Below are positions 1-5,794 of a stretch of DNA of 6,789 nucleotides, in pieces; position 1 is the stretch's first letter, and each line of letters opens with the position of its first letter. The translations under genes and the position numbers were made by a program. Location of the stretch: assembly GCA_910587495.1 (NCBI GenBank), contig CAJUMT010000186.1, positions 1-6,789 of the forward strand, written 5' to 3'. The notes beneath the pieces were generated by a model. That model saw only the letters and a program-made list of their open reading frames with translations, was not told the DNA's origin and did not search any database. This DNA comes from an uncultured Lachnospiraceae bacterium. GTDB lineage: Bacteria > Bacillota_A > Clostridia > Lachnospirales > Lachnospiraceae.

Positions 1-2
1 TA

Positions 3-395
3 CACATAAAAAAGGTGGTGAACATAAAATTCGAAATCCATTATACAGCCGTCCGCAAATCCAAAAAAGAAAACTTCTATCATGGTATCCTTTTAGGCCT
101 CTTAAGCCACCGCGAAGACTGGATCATTAGATCCAGTGCGGAATCCGGGGAAGGCTACAGCGACATCCTGATCGAAATCATAGACGACGGCAGCGAAACA
201 ACGACTGGCATTATTATCGAATTAAAGTACTCTGAAAGCAGAGACCTGGAAATCAAGTGCTTAGAAGCGCTCCGGCAGATCGAAGACAACGATTATGCGG
301 AACAACTGGAAGACGATGATCTGGACACCATCTTAACATACGGTATCGCCTACCGCAAAAAGACCTGTATGGTGCGTATGGCGTCCCCACAATAA
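3..395 (+). CDS. C-terminal PD-(D/E)XK nuclease domain of an AAA-ATPase-like protein (5'-partial)
   Basis: This is the carboxy end of a protein of the 'AAA-ATPase-like plus PD-(D/E)XK nuclease' type common in Clostridia and Bacteroidetes. The reading frame is open to the window edge, and family-like sequence begins at once (TAVRKSKKENFYHGILLGLL), so the N-terminal ATPase-like domain probably lies upstream. GTG codons at 15 and 18 are the first possible internal starts, but neither has a properly spaced ribosome site. Numbering from GTG 15, the nuclease core shows ESGEGYSD (D50), then GIIIELKY (E69, K71), which matches the D...ExK metal-binding pattern. The end, ILTYGIAYRKKTCMVRM, is also typical of the family. 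The true substrate of these proteins is not settled. The gene converges on the acyl-ligase operon and shares its terminator. A decayed 5'-truncated remnant cannot be excluded. Confidence 0.7.
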   Translation, partial: HIKKVVNIKFEIHYTAVRKSKKENFYHGILLGLLSHREDWIIRSSAESGEGYSDILIEIIDDGSETTTGIIIELKYSESRDLEIKCLEALRQIEDNDYAEQLEDDDLDTILTYGIAYRKKTCMVRMASPQ

Positions 396-416
396 AAAAG
401 AATAACAGACGCAAAG

Positions 417-446
417 CGAGCCTGCACATTTTACCGTGCAGGCTCG
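417..446. terminator. Bidirectional Rho-independent terminator
   Basis: A perfect 11-bp stem, CGAGCCTGCAC (417-427) with GTGCAGGCTCG (436-446), closes an 8-nt loop. It lies between the convergent stops at 395 (+) and 455 (-). On the minus strand the stem is followed by a T-rich run (complement of the A-rich stretch at 393-402), although about 14 nt intervene. On the plus strand it is followed by TCTTGTC, a weak T tract. It most likely ends both transcripts. Confidence 0.8.
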
Positions 447-454
447 TCTTGTCA

Positions 455-1963
455 TTAATATCTTTTAATCTTTTTAGACGGCGTCTTGGGAAATTCTTCT
501 TCCCTGATTTTCAGCCGATAGATCTTTTTATACGCGGGAGCGCCCTCGTTCCAGGCATCAATCAATGCCTGCAGCGCGCCTTCCAGATTTTCAATTCCTT
601 TTTTCTCCGTATATTCCCGGTCAGGGAAGATCTCCGCCTCGATTACACCCTCGCTCTCCCGCACCAGAATTTCCTGTACCAACGGACTTTCTGATAACCT
701 GTTTTCCAGTTCTTCCGGTGAGACATTCTCTCCGTTTTTGGTAATGATCAAGTTCTTCTTTCTGCCGGTCAGATAAACGAAACCTTCTTCGTCCACATAC
801 CCCAGATCGCCTGTCCGAAGCCATCCATCCACAAGGGTCTCTTCTGTCTCTTTTGGCATCTGGTAATAACCCTGCATCACGCTGCTGCCCCGAACCCACA
901 GTTCCTCGTCCACGGTTTTTGCTTCACAGTTGGGCATAAGCTGACCCACAGAGCCTTTACGCACATTCCAGCTTACGGTTGTGCTGATTACCGGCGCGCA
1001 TTCGGTCATACCATACCCCTGCAGGATCGTGATCCCATAATTTCCGAACAGATCCAGCATTGCCGGAGGAAGATACGCGCCCCCGCTGCAGATCGTGTGG
1101 AACTGCTCTCCGAATACTTCCTGTTTCACGATCTGAGGCGGAAGTCCTGCTGCCTCCTGAAGCTTTTTCGCCATCGTTTCGATCATCAGAGGCACCATCA
1201 GGATCACACTCGGTTTAAATAATTTAATATTTTTCGCCATACGGATCAGCGAATCGTTGATGCAGATAATGCTTCCAAGGGAAAGTCCCTTTAAGATATC
1301 CATACTCAGGCAATATGCATGATGGATGGGAAGCACCGTAAGGATCACCGTCCGTTCCGGAAATTTCATGTCCAGACAGGTGGCGTTTTCCGCCAGATTC
1401 CTGTGGGTCAGCATAACGCCTTTACTCTTTCCTGTGGTTCCGGAAGTAAACATGATCGTCGCAAGATCCTCCGGTTTCGGCTCATGGGAAAACGCGCCTT
1501 TATGTTCCTCCAAAAGCTGCCGGAAAGAAAGCGCTTCCCCGTCTCCGACTTCTTTTTGCATGGAGACTATGGCTTTTAATTTTGGACATTTTGCTTTTGC
1601 CGTCAGCATAACGTCTTTACGGATCTCATCTATGACCAGCACCGAAGCGTCCGAGCGGTCGATCAGCTCGCACATCTCATCCGCCGGAAGTGACACGTCC
1701 AGCGGCACGCACACGGAACCGCTGTTCACGGTACCGAAGTAAGTCACAAGCCACGGATAAGACGTCATGCCTGTGACCGCCACATGGCTTCCCAAAGCGT
1801 CCAGCGATGCAAGAACTCTGGAAAAACTCTCGCTGTCCGCCTGCAGGTCTTTAAAGGATTTACTCTCAATGGTATCTTTTTTTATCTTATATCGGATCGC
1901 GTCTCCGTCTCCGTATTTCTGCGCTGACTGCACAACAATTTCCCGAATCGTACTTAATAACAT
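455..1963 (-). CDS. AMP-forming acyl ligase (adenylate-forming, long-chain acyl-CoA synthetase-like)
   Basis: This 502-residue enzyme of the ANL superfamily activates a carboxylic acid with ATP to an acyl-adenylate and transfers it to a thiol. Here the thiol is probably on the adjacent carrier protein rather than CoA. Visible motifs in order are the A3 P-loop MFTSGTTGKSKG (171-182), SGGAYLPPAML (293-303), A5 QGYGMTE (315-321), A7 TGDLGYVDEEG (384-394), A8 hinge GRKKNLIITKNGENVSPEEL (400-419) and A10 TPSKKIKRY, with K498 as the expected catalytic lysine. The core resembles bacterial fatty-acyl ligases more than amino-acid A domains, and I see no fatty-acyl-AMP-ligase-type insertion. The protein ends directly after A10, slightly shorter than usual. 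The ATG at 1963 follows a GAGGTGG ribosome site, and the gene starts 13 nt after the carrier stop. Acid specificity cannot be read from sequence. Confidence 0.9.
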   Translation of the reverse strand: MLLSTIREIVVQSAQKYGDGDAIRYKIKKDTIESKSFKDLQADSESFSRVLASLDALGSHVAVTGMTSYPWLVTYFGTVNSGSVCVPLDVSLPADEMCELIDRSDASVLVIDEIRKDVMLTAKAKCPKLKAIVSMQKEVGDGEALSFRQLLEEHKGAFSHEPKPEDLATIMFTSGTTGKSKGVMLTHRNLAENATCLDMKFPERTVILTVLPIHHAYCLSMDILKGLSLGSIICINDSLIRMAKNIKLFKPSVILMVPLMIETMAKKLQEAAGLPPQIVKQEVFGEQFHTICSGGAYLPPAMLDLFGNYGITILQGYGMTECAPVISTTVSWNVRKGSVGQLMPNCEAKTVDEELWVRGSSVMQGYYQMPKETEETLVDGWLRTGDLGYVDEEGFVYLTGRKKNLIITKNGENVSPEELENRLSESPLVQEILVRESEGVIEAEIFPDREYTEKKGIENLEGALQALIDAWNEGAPAYKKIYRLKIREEEFPKTPSKKIKRY

Positions 1964-1976
1964 CCTGCCACCTCTT

Positions 1977-2207
1977 CTATTCTGCAGACAACTTTGTCAG
2001 ATAATCCGCTGCTTCCTGCACTGTACGGATATTAGCTGCTTCCTGCTGATCAATCTCAATATCAAATGCATCCTCCAGTTCACCTAACATGCTCATAAAG
2101 TCAAATGAGGTGAATCCAAGATCCTCCATAAAACGGGACTCCGGATGAATATTTTCCGGCTCCACCTCTACATAATTACAAATAATCTCTGATAATTTTT
2201 CAAACAT
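1977..2207 (-). CDS. Acyl carrier protein (free-standing carrier)
   Basis: This 76-residue acidic helical protein of the phosphopantetheine-attachment family tethers an acyl group on a 4'-phosphopantetheine arm. The attachment site is in EDLGFTSFDFM, with Ser34 in the place of the canonical DSL serine. It is followed by a typical recognition helix rich in acidic residues (LGELEDAFDIEI). The motif reads T-S-F-D instead of the usual D-S-L-D/E, so this is a specialised carrier rather than the fatty-acid-synthesis AcpP. I chose the ATG at 2207 because AGGAG (2216-2220) lies 8 nt upstream. The GTG at 2213, two codons earlier, would be only 2 nt from that site. The gene sits between the condensation-like gene and the ligase, which fits it being charged by the ligase and used by the transferase. 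No phosphopantetheinyl transferase is in the window. Confidence 0.88.
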   Translation of the reverse strand: MFEKLSEIICNYVEVEPENIHPESRFMEDLGFTSFDFMSMLGELEDAFDIEIDQQEAANIRTVQEAADYLTKLSAE

Positions 2208-2215
2208 ACGCACAA

Positions 2216-2220
2216 CTCCT
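2216..2220 (-). promoter_or_regulatory. Ribosome binding site deciding the carrier-protein start
   Basis: AGGAG on the minus strand lies 8 nt before ATG 2207 but only 2 nt before the upstream in-frame GTG at 2213. The spacing favours the ATG. Confidence 0.7.
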
Positions 2221-2242
2221 AATTATAATTTTTACAGGTTTC

Positions 2243-3655
2243 TTACACCAGTTTCATAATATCCCCGACCGAAAGGTTCGGGTTCTCGATTCCTTTGAAC
2301 ATGATCTTACACAGATAATAGTAAAGATATTCCAGCTTTTCCCTGGACACTGCTTTTACCTGATGTTCAAAATTAAAATCCAGTCCGTTATCGTCCGGAC
2401 GGTGCATAACGGTCAGGTACATAGCCTGGGTTGTGGCGCCGTTGGGATACCATTTGGTCTTATAGCGGATATCTCCCAGTTTTTCCAGTCCTTTTTCTTT
2501 TAAAGTCATAGGCTGGTATGTCAGCGACATAGGTTCGTAGGTCTGTCCTCCCTGATGGGGATATTTCTTTCCTCTGTACGCAAAATATGCCACCGGGTCA
2601 TAATTCGCATGGCGGAAATATTCATTCTGCAGATCCCGAATCATATAGATGCCTTCCAAAAAGGTCTTGTCTTCGGAGATAATTGTCCGGAAGGGGAAGG
2701 AATGAATCCGGGTGCCTCCGGATTTTTTCTCCTTCAAAGTCCCGCGCCTTGCAATGGCCGTATTGATAGAGACGTCATCGTTTCCGTTCATCTTCTGATA
2801 GTAAGTACGAAGACCCATTAAAAGCAGGCAGGCCAAAGATACATGATATTTTTCACAAAAATCCATCAATCTTCTGGTCGGTTCTTCCTCTAAGTGGAAA
2901 ATATCCAACGCAGAATCCACAGAATCAGACACATTGACAGCCGCTCTTGCATCCGGATTACCGCTTCTTTCACGTTCAGCTTCCAAAGCCCCCGGCCCAT
3001 CAATTCCATTATAAATGGGTTCCGGCATCTCGTCTATCAATTTCTGGAAATATTCCTCATCCCGCTTCTTTGCTTTAGACCCCGCTTCATAAGCCAGATC
3101 CTTTTGAATCTGTTCAATATAAGAAGCCATGTCCTTCGGGTAATCGACGCCTTCATACATGGTATTACAGTACAATTCGATCACATCACGCAAAAAACAA
3201 ATTAACGACTGGGCATCCATAATCCTGTGATCCACCAAAAGATACACGCCCTGATAACCGTCCGGCATCTTGATCATAACGATACGGCTCATAGGAGAAT
3301 CTTCCGCCTTAAAAGGAACCGCCGTCCATTCGGTCATGATCTTTTCTGCATCTTCCATGGAACCGGACGTAAAGTCCATAAATTCCACATCCGGCTTTCC
3401 CTCTTCTGTGTTTACCACATATTGATACCAGGTTCCTTCCTTATCCTGGGCAAACCGCACACGCAGACACTCACAACGCTCATATGCTTTATAAATTGAT
3501 GCTTTTAACACTTCCATATCCAGCTCCGCCTCTATAGTCAGGCTGGTTCCCACATTCAATACTTCTTTTTTCGGGCAAAAATTCTGATAGAAGAAATGAA
3601 ATTTCTGCGCCGCTGTCAATGGGTAAACCGGATACCCTTTTCTTTTTTTCATCAT
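2243..3655 (-). CDS. Free-standing condensation-like acyltransferase (NRPS C-domain fold)
   Basis: This 470-residue protein resembles stand-alone condensation enzymes of the chloramphenicol-acetyltransferase/NRPS C-domain fold, which move an acyl group from a carrier thioester to an amine or alcohol. The N-terminus YPVYPLTAAQKFHFF (8-22) matches the opening motif of C domains. The catalytic motif reads VDHRIMDA (141-148), aligning with HHxxxDG: the second histidine (H143) and the aspartate (D147) remain, while the first His is Asp and the final Gly is Ala. Further C-like segments are LMGLRTYYQKMNG (279-291), TRIHSFPFR (315-323) and, near the end, LDFNFEHQVKAVSREKLEYL (425-444). The first ATG (3655) overlaps the hydrolase stop as ATGA, with GGAGGG 8 nt upstream, so translation is probably coupled. 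Donor and acceptor are unknown. An alcohol acyltransferase is the main alternative. Confidence 0.82.
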   Translation of the reverse strand: MMKKRKGYPVYPLTAAQKFHFFYQNFCPKKEVLNVGTSLTIEAELDMEVLKASIYKAYERCECLRVRFAQDKEGTWYQYVVNTEEGKPDVEFMDFTSGSMEDAEKIMTEWTAVPFKAEDSPMSRIVMIKMPDGYQGVYLLVDHRIMDAQSLICFLRDVIELYCNTMYEGVDYPKDMASYIEQIQKDLAYEAGSKAKKRDEEYFQKLIDEMPEPIYNGIDGPGALEAERERSGNPDARAAVNVSDSVDSALDIFHLEEEPTRRLMDFCEKYHVSLACLLLMGLRTYYQKMNGNDDVSINTAIARRGTLKEKKSGGTRIHSFPFRTIISEDKTFLEGIYMIRDLQNEYFRHANYDPVAYFAYRGKKYPHQGGQTYEPMSLTYQPMTLKEKGLEKLGDIRYKTKWYPNGATTQAMYLTVMHRPDDNGLDFNFEHQVKAVSREKLEYLYYYLCKIMFKGIENPNLSVGDIMKLV

Positions 3656-4596
3656 AAACCAATCCCTCCGATAAACTCGTTTAATGCATTTTCATAGGCT
3701 TCCATATCTTTATAATAGCTCTCCGCATGGGCTGCTCCTTCTACAATAAGCATCTTTTTTTCCGATGCGCAGTTCTCATAAATTTTTTCACACATACTGC
3801 AAGGAACAAAGGTGTCCGCACTTCCGTGAATCAGAAGGATAGGTACTTTCGCATTCCTTACTTCCCTGGCCGCGTTGCAGTCATCCAGACCATAACCGGC
3901 CTTCTTTTTGTTCGTCAGATCAGCGATCTGCATCATGGGAAATGCCGGCAGATGGTACATAGAATGAAGCACATGGGTAAATACTTCTTTCGCTGATGTA
4001 AAGCCGCAGTCCGATACAATCCCTTTCACCTGAGGCGGAAGCATAAGGCCGCTGGTCATCAACACGGTCGCGCCTCCCATAGAAGTACCGTGGAGAAGGA
4101 TCTTTACATCCTCTCCGCAGCTTTTCACAGTCCATCTGATCCATTCAAGCGCATCCAGACGATCCGGACATCCAAAACCGATATACTCGCCTTCGCTCTC
4201 CCCATGGGCACGCTCGTCCACCAGAAGCATATTGTATCCACGCTTCATATAATAATCAGATAATCCAATGTAATCACTCATACCCTGGCTGGTATATCCG
4301 TGAAAACAAATGACTGTCTTCTTGGAACCCTCTGCCGGGAACCAGGTGGCATGCAACCGAAGTCCGTCTTTGGAAATGCAATATACATCTTCATGGGGCT
4401 GCAGCATCATATACTCTTTTCTCTTTTGTATTAACGGAAAATATTGGTTCCAGTCCGTTCCTGCCATCTTCATCGTCCGCTCTTTTTTCGCATTGCCCCG
4501 TTTCATAGTTCTCCGGTAAAAATACGCGGACCCTCCGGCTTCCGCCACGGTCAAAAGACCTAAAAGCACGGCTGCCGTTTTTATTTTTCTTTTCAT
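3652..4596 (-). CDS. Membrane-anchored alpha/beta hydrolase (serine hydrolase)
   Basis: This is a 314-residue alpha/beta-hydrolase-fold enzyme, probably an esterase, thioesterase or amidase. Residues 7-27 form one hydrophobic segment (TAAVLLGLLTVAEAGG...) with basic residues on both sides, so it looks like an uncleaved anchor of uncertain topology. The catalytic set is visible: oxyanion-loop VICFHGY (95-101), nucleophile elbow HGTSMGG (Ser172), acid in LIHGSADTFVP (Asp261) and histidine in EGAAHAESY (His290). VDERAHGESEG (126-136) is the usual strand-4 loop. It resembles the Serine aminopeptidase S33/dienelactone-type hydrolases frequent in Clostridia. The gene starts 12 nt after the SCP2-like gene and overlaps the condensation-like gene by 4 nt. 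It may release acyl chains from the carrier, process a lipid substrate or cleave the product. Sequence alone does not decide. Confidence 0.88.
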   Translation of the reverse strand: MKRKIKTAAVLLGLLTVAEAGGSAYFYRRTMKRGNAKKERTMKMAGTDWNQYFPLIQKRKEYMMLQPHEDVYCISKDGLRLHATWFPAEGSKKTVICFHGYTSQGMSDYIGLSDYYMKRGYNMLLVDERAHGESEGEYIGFGCPDRLDALEWIRWTVKSCGEDVKILLHGTSMGGATVLMTSGLMLPPQVKGIVSDCGFTSAKEVFTHVLHSMYHLPAFPMMQIADLTNKKKAGYGLDDCNAAREVRNAKVPILLIHGSADTFVPCSMCEKIYENCASEKKMLIVEGAAHAESYYKDMEAYENALNEFIGGIGL

Positions 4597-4608
4597 AGCT
4601 TTTCTTTC

Positions 4609-4947
4609 CTATCTTTTTGCGTTTCTACGGTCCACCAGTTCTTTAAAACGCAGCGCTTTATCAATGTTGCCTTCCACTTTTAGTTTCTGAATTGTGAAAG
4701 CCAGCACCGGATCCAGTTTTCCCTCAGACAATTCTTCAAGCGTCTGGGCGCTGCAGGTAAACATAGCATCTCTGTCAAAATATTCATAAGGTTCCACATA
4801 CAGCTTTCCCTCTTTTACTTCCACATAAAAAATACCGGATGCTTCCCCAGTAATATTAAACTGATACGCCAGATGTTCTGTGATATCACTCACATCCGCC
4901 TCCATAAATTCACTTTTCATCTTTGTAAAGAAATCAGCGTAAGTCAT
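4609..4947 (-). CDS. SCP2-type sterol/lipid-binding domain protein
   Basis: This 112-residue protein consists of a single SCP2 (sterol carrier protein 2) domain, a fold with a hydrophobic tunnel that binds fatty acyl chains or other lipids. Supporting segments are GIFYVEVKEGKLYVEPY (38-54), the DRDAMFTCSAQTLEEL strand-helix (58-73) and the family-typical GKLDPVLAFTIQKLKVEGNI (76-95) leading to a C-terminal helix. There is no signal peptide or membrane segment, so it is cytoplasmic. I chose ATG 4947 because GGGGAGG lies 8 nt upstream. An in-frame ATG at 4980 would add 11 residues but has no ribosome site and abuts the upstream operator. It is the first gene of the operon, suggesting lipid substrate or product handling. 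That role is inferred from position and fold. Confidence 0.82.
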   Translation of the reverse strand: MTYADFFTKMKSEFMEADVSDITEHLAYQFNITGEASGIFYVEVKEGKLYVEPYEYFDRDAMFTCSAQTLEELSEGKLDPVLAFTIQKLKVEGNIDKALRFKELVDRRNAKR

Positions 4948-4955
4948 ACTTTCTT

Positions 4956-4962
4956 CCTCCCC
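4956..4962 (-). promoter_or_regulatory. Ribosome binding site deciding the SCP2-like gene start
   Basis: GGGGAGG on the minus strand, 8 nt before ATG 4947, is the strongest ribosome site in the operon. It falls inside the region a start at 4980 would translate, so it argues for the shorter protein. Confidence 0.75.
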
Positions 4963-4981
4963 AATGTCATTTCTTGTCATT

Positions 4982-4998
4982 TTCGACCAATGGTCGAA
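4982..4998. promoter_or_regulatory. TetR-type operator 1 (perfect palindrome)
   Basis: TTCGACCA-A-TGGTCGAA is a perfect 8+1+8 palindrome, a size usual for TetR-family sites. It lies just downstream of the predicted operon start of transcription and about 35 nt before the first operon gene. Its half-site recurs in operator 2. The adjacent divergent tetR gene is the natural candidate to bind it. Confidence 0.75.
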
Positions 4999-5013
4999 TT
5001 AACTTTTAATAAG

Positions 5014-5040
5014 ATTATCATCTTTTCGACCATCGGTCAA
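5014..5040 (-). promoter_or_regulatory. Predicted operon promoter (sigma-A type)
   Basis: On the minus strand TTGACC (5040-5035) matches the -35 consensus at 5 of 6 positions. The best -10 is GATAAT (5019-5014, 5 of 6) at a short 15-nt spacing; TAATCT at 17 nt is the alternative. The -35 lies inside operator 2, and operator 1 begins just after the expected start site, so repressor binding would block initiation. Confidence 0.5.
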
Positions 5041-5041
5041 C
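5025..5041. promoter_or_regulatory. TetR-type operator 2 (imperfect palindrome)
   Basis: TTCGACCA-T-CGGTCAAC shares the complete left half-site TTCGACCA with operator 1 and keeps the GGTC core in the right half. Its centre (5033) is 43 bp from that of operator 1, about four helical turns. It covers the predicted -35 box of the operon. Confidence 0.6.
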
Positions 5042-5096
5042 TGGATTTACTGCCAAAAAAATCTTATTAAAAAATGAATTTATGTGAAATATGCAG

Positions 5097-5126
5097 TTGT
5101 TTCTTACATATGGGGTATGTTATATT
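5097..5126 (+). promoter_or_regulatory. Predicted tetR promoter with extended -10
   Basis: TGT-TATATT (5118-5126) is an extended -10 element, matching TATAAT at 5 of 6 positions. A weak -35 TTGTTT (5097-5102) lies 18 nt upstream. The transcript would start near 5132, about 40 nt before the tetR ATG. It is 56-85 bp from operator 2, so autorepression is possible but not evident. Confidence 0.5.
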
Positions 5127-5170
5127 GAAAGAAATACTATCATTCATTATGTTCCGGAAAGGCCAAAGCT

Positions 5171-5785
5171 ATGCCAAACGATCTGAAATATCAAAAAATA
5201 TTAGACGCGCTCCAAACACTTTTGGAAGACAAAGATATAAAAAATATTTCTGTAAGTGAAATTGCCCGGGCAGCAGGCATGGGAAAGGGAAGCCTCTATT
5301 ATTACTTTCCTTCCAAAGACGCGATTTTAGAAGCTCTGGTAGAACGTGATTATGAAAAACCTTTAAAAACCGCCAAAAATCTCGCAGGCAAAGCAGATAT
5401 CTCTCCCTTTACCCGCATGGCCATGATCTTTCAGGCCTGCCGCAATTCTTCTGCTCAATTTCGTCTTGGCAGAGACTCGGTCGGAGCTGTCAGCGCTCCG
5501 GAGCAAGCTTTCATCCATCAGAAATACCTGACTTACCTGATCTCCGAGATGAAACCTGTATTGACAGAGATCATCCGTCAGGGCATCGAAGGCGGAGAAA
5601 TTCATTTTGACCGCCCCGCGGCGCTGGCCGAGATCGTATTGATCATTCTGGCCGTTAAACTGGACAATACGGTTGTACCCTCCACGCCGGAAGAGACAGA
5701 AGCGACAATACTTGGACTGATCACTTTGCTGGAAAAGGGTACAGAAAACCCGGCAGGATCTTTAAATTTCCTCCGGGCTATCTAA
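5171..5785 (+). CDS. TetR/AcrR-family transcriptional regulator
   Basis: This 204-residue protein has a typical TetR N-terminal DNA-binding domain: ISVSEIARAAGMGKGSLYYY (26-45), followed by FPSKDAILEALVERD (46-60). The remaining all-helical part (about 65-190) is the usual ligand-binding and dimerisation domain and is too variable to give a ligand. The ATG at 5171 has GGAAAGG (5156-5162) 8 nt upstream. The gene diverges from the acyl-ligase operon across a region with two matching palindromes, so it is probably a local repressor relieved by a small molecule. An acyl-CoA, free fatty acid, amine or sterol-like compound would fit the operon, but this is inference. The stop is 9 nt from the stop of the convergent downstream gene, with no clear terminator between them. 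Confidence 0.9.
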   Translation: MPNDLKYQKILDALQTLLEDKDIKNISVSEIARAAGMGKGSLYYYFPSKDAILEALVERDYEKPLKTAKNLAGKADISPFTRMAMIFQACRNSSAQFRLGRDSVGAVSAPEQAFIHQKYLTYLISEMKPVLTEIIRQGIEGGEIHFDRPAALAEIVLIILAVKLDNTVVPSTPEETEATILGLITLLEKGTENPAGSLNFLRAI

Positions 5786-5794
5786 CAAATAAAA

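Larger units (their letters stand above)
5004..5072. repeat. 13-bp perfect inverted repeat around operator 2
   Basis: TTTTAATAAGATT (5004-5016) is the exact reverse complement of AATCTTATTAAAA (5060-5072), with 43 nt between the arms. The repeat is centred near 5038, beside operator 2. The arms are AT-rich and could be mirrored promoter-flanking elements of the divergent region, or chance similarity. I see no target duplication or transposon content. Confidence 0.5.

Noticed and set aside
1326..1742. Plus-strand reading frame opposite the acyl ligase
   Set aside because: It has Ser-rich composition without family features and lies entirely antisense to a well-supported gene.
455..2207. dlt-type (D-alanylation) operon, because of the ligase next to a carrier
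   Set aside because: No DltB or DltD homologue is present, and the ligase core looks like a fatty-acyl enzyme.
2208..2213. GTG start at 2213 for the carrier protein
   Set aside because: Only 2 nt from AGGAG, whereas ATG 2207 is 8 nt away.
455..4947. Fatty-acid degradation operon
   Set aside because: There is no acyl-CoA dehydrogenase, enoyl-CoA hydratase or thiolase, and a carrier plus condensation enzyme does not fit beta-oxidation.
4948..4980. Eleven extra N-terminal residues of the SCP2-like protein from ATG 4980
   Set aside because: No ribosome site precedes that ATG, it abuts operator 1, and the strong GGGGAGG site lies inside the extension, correctly spaced for ATG 4947.
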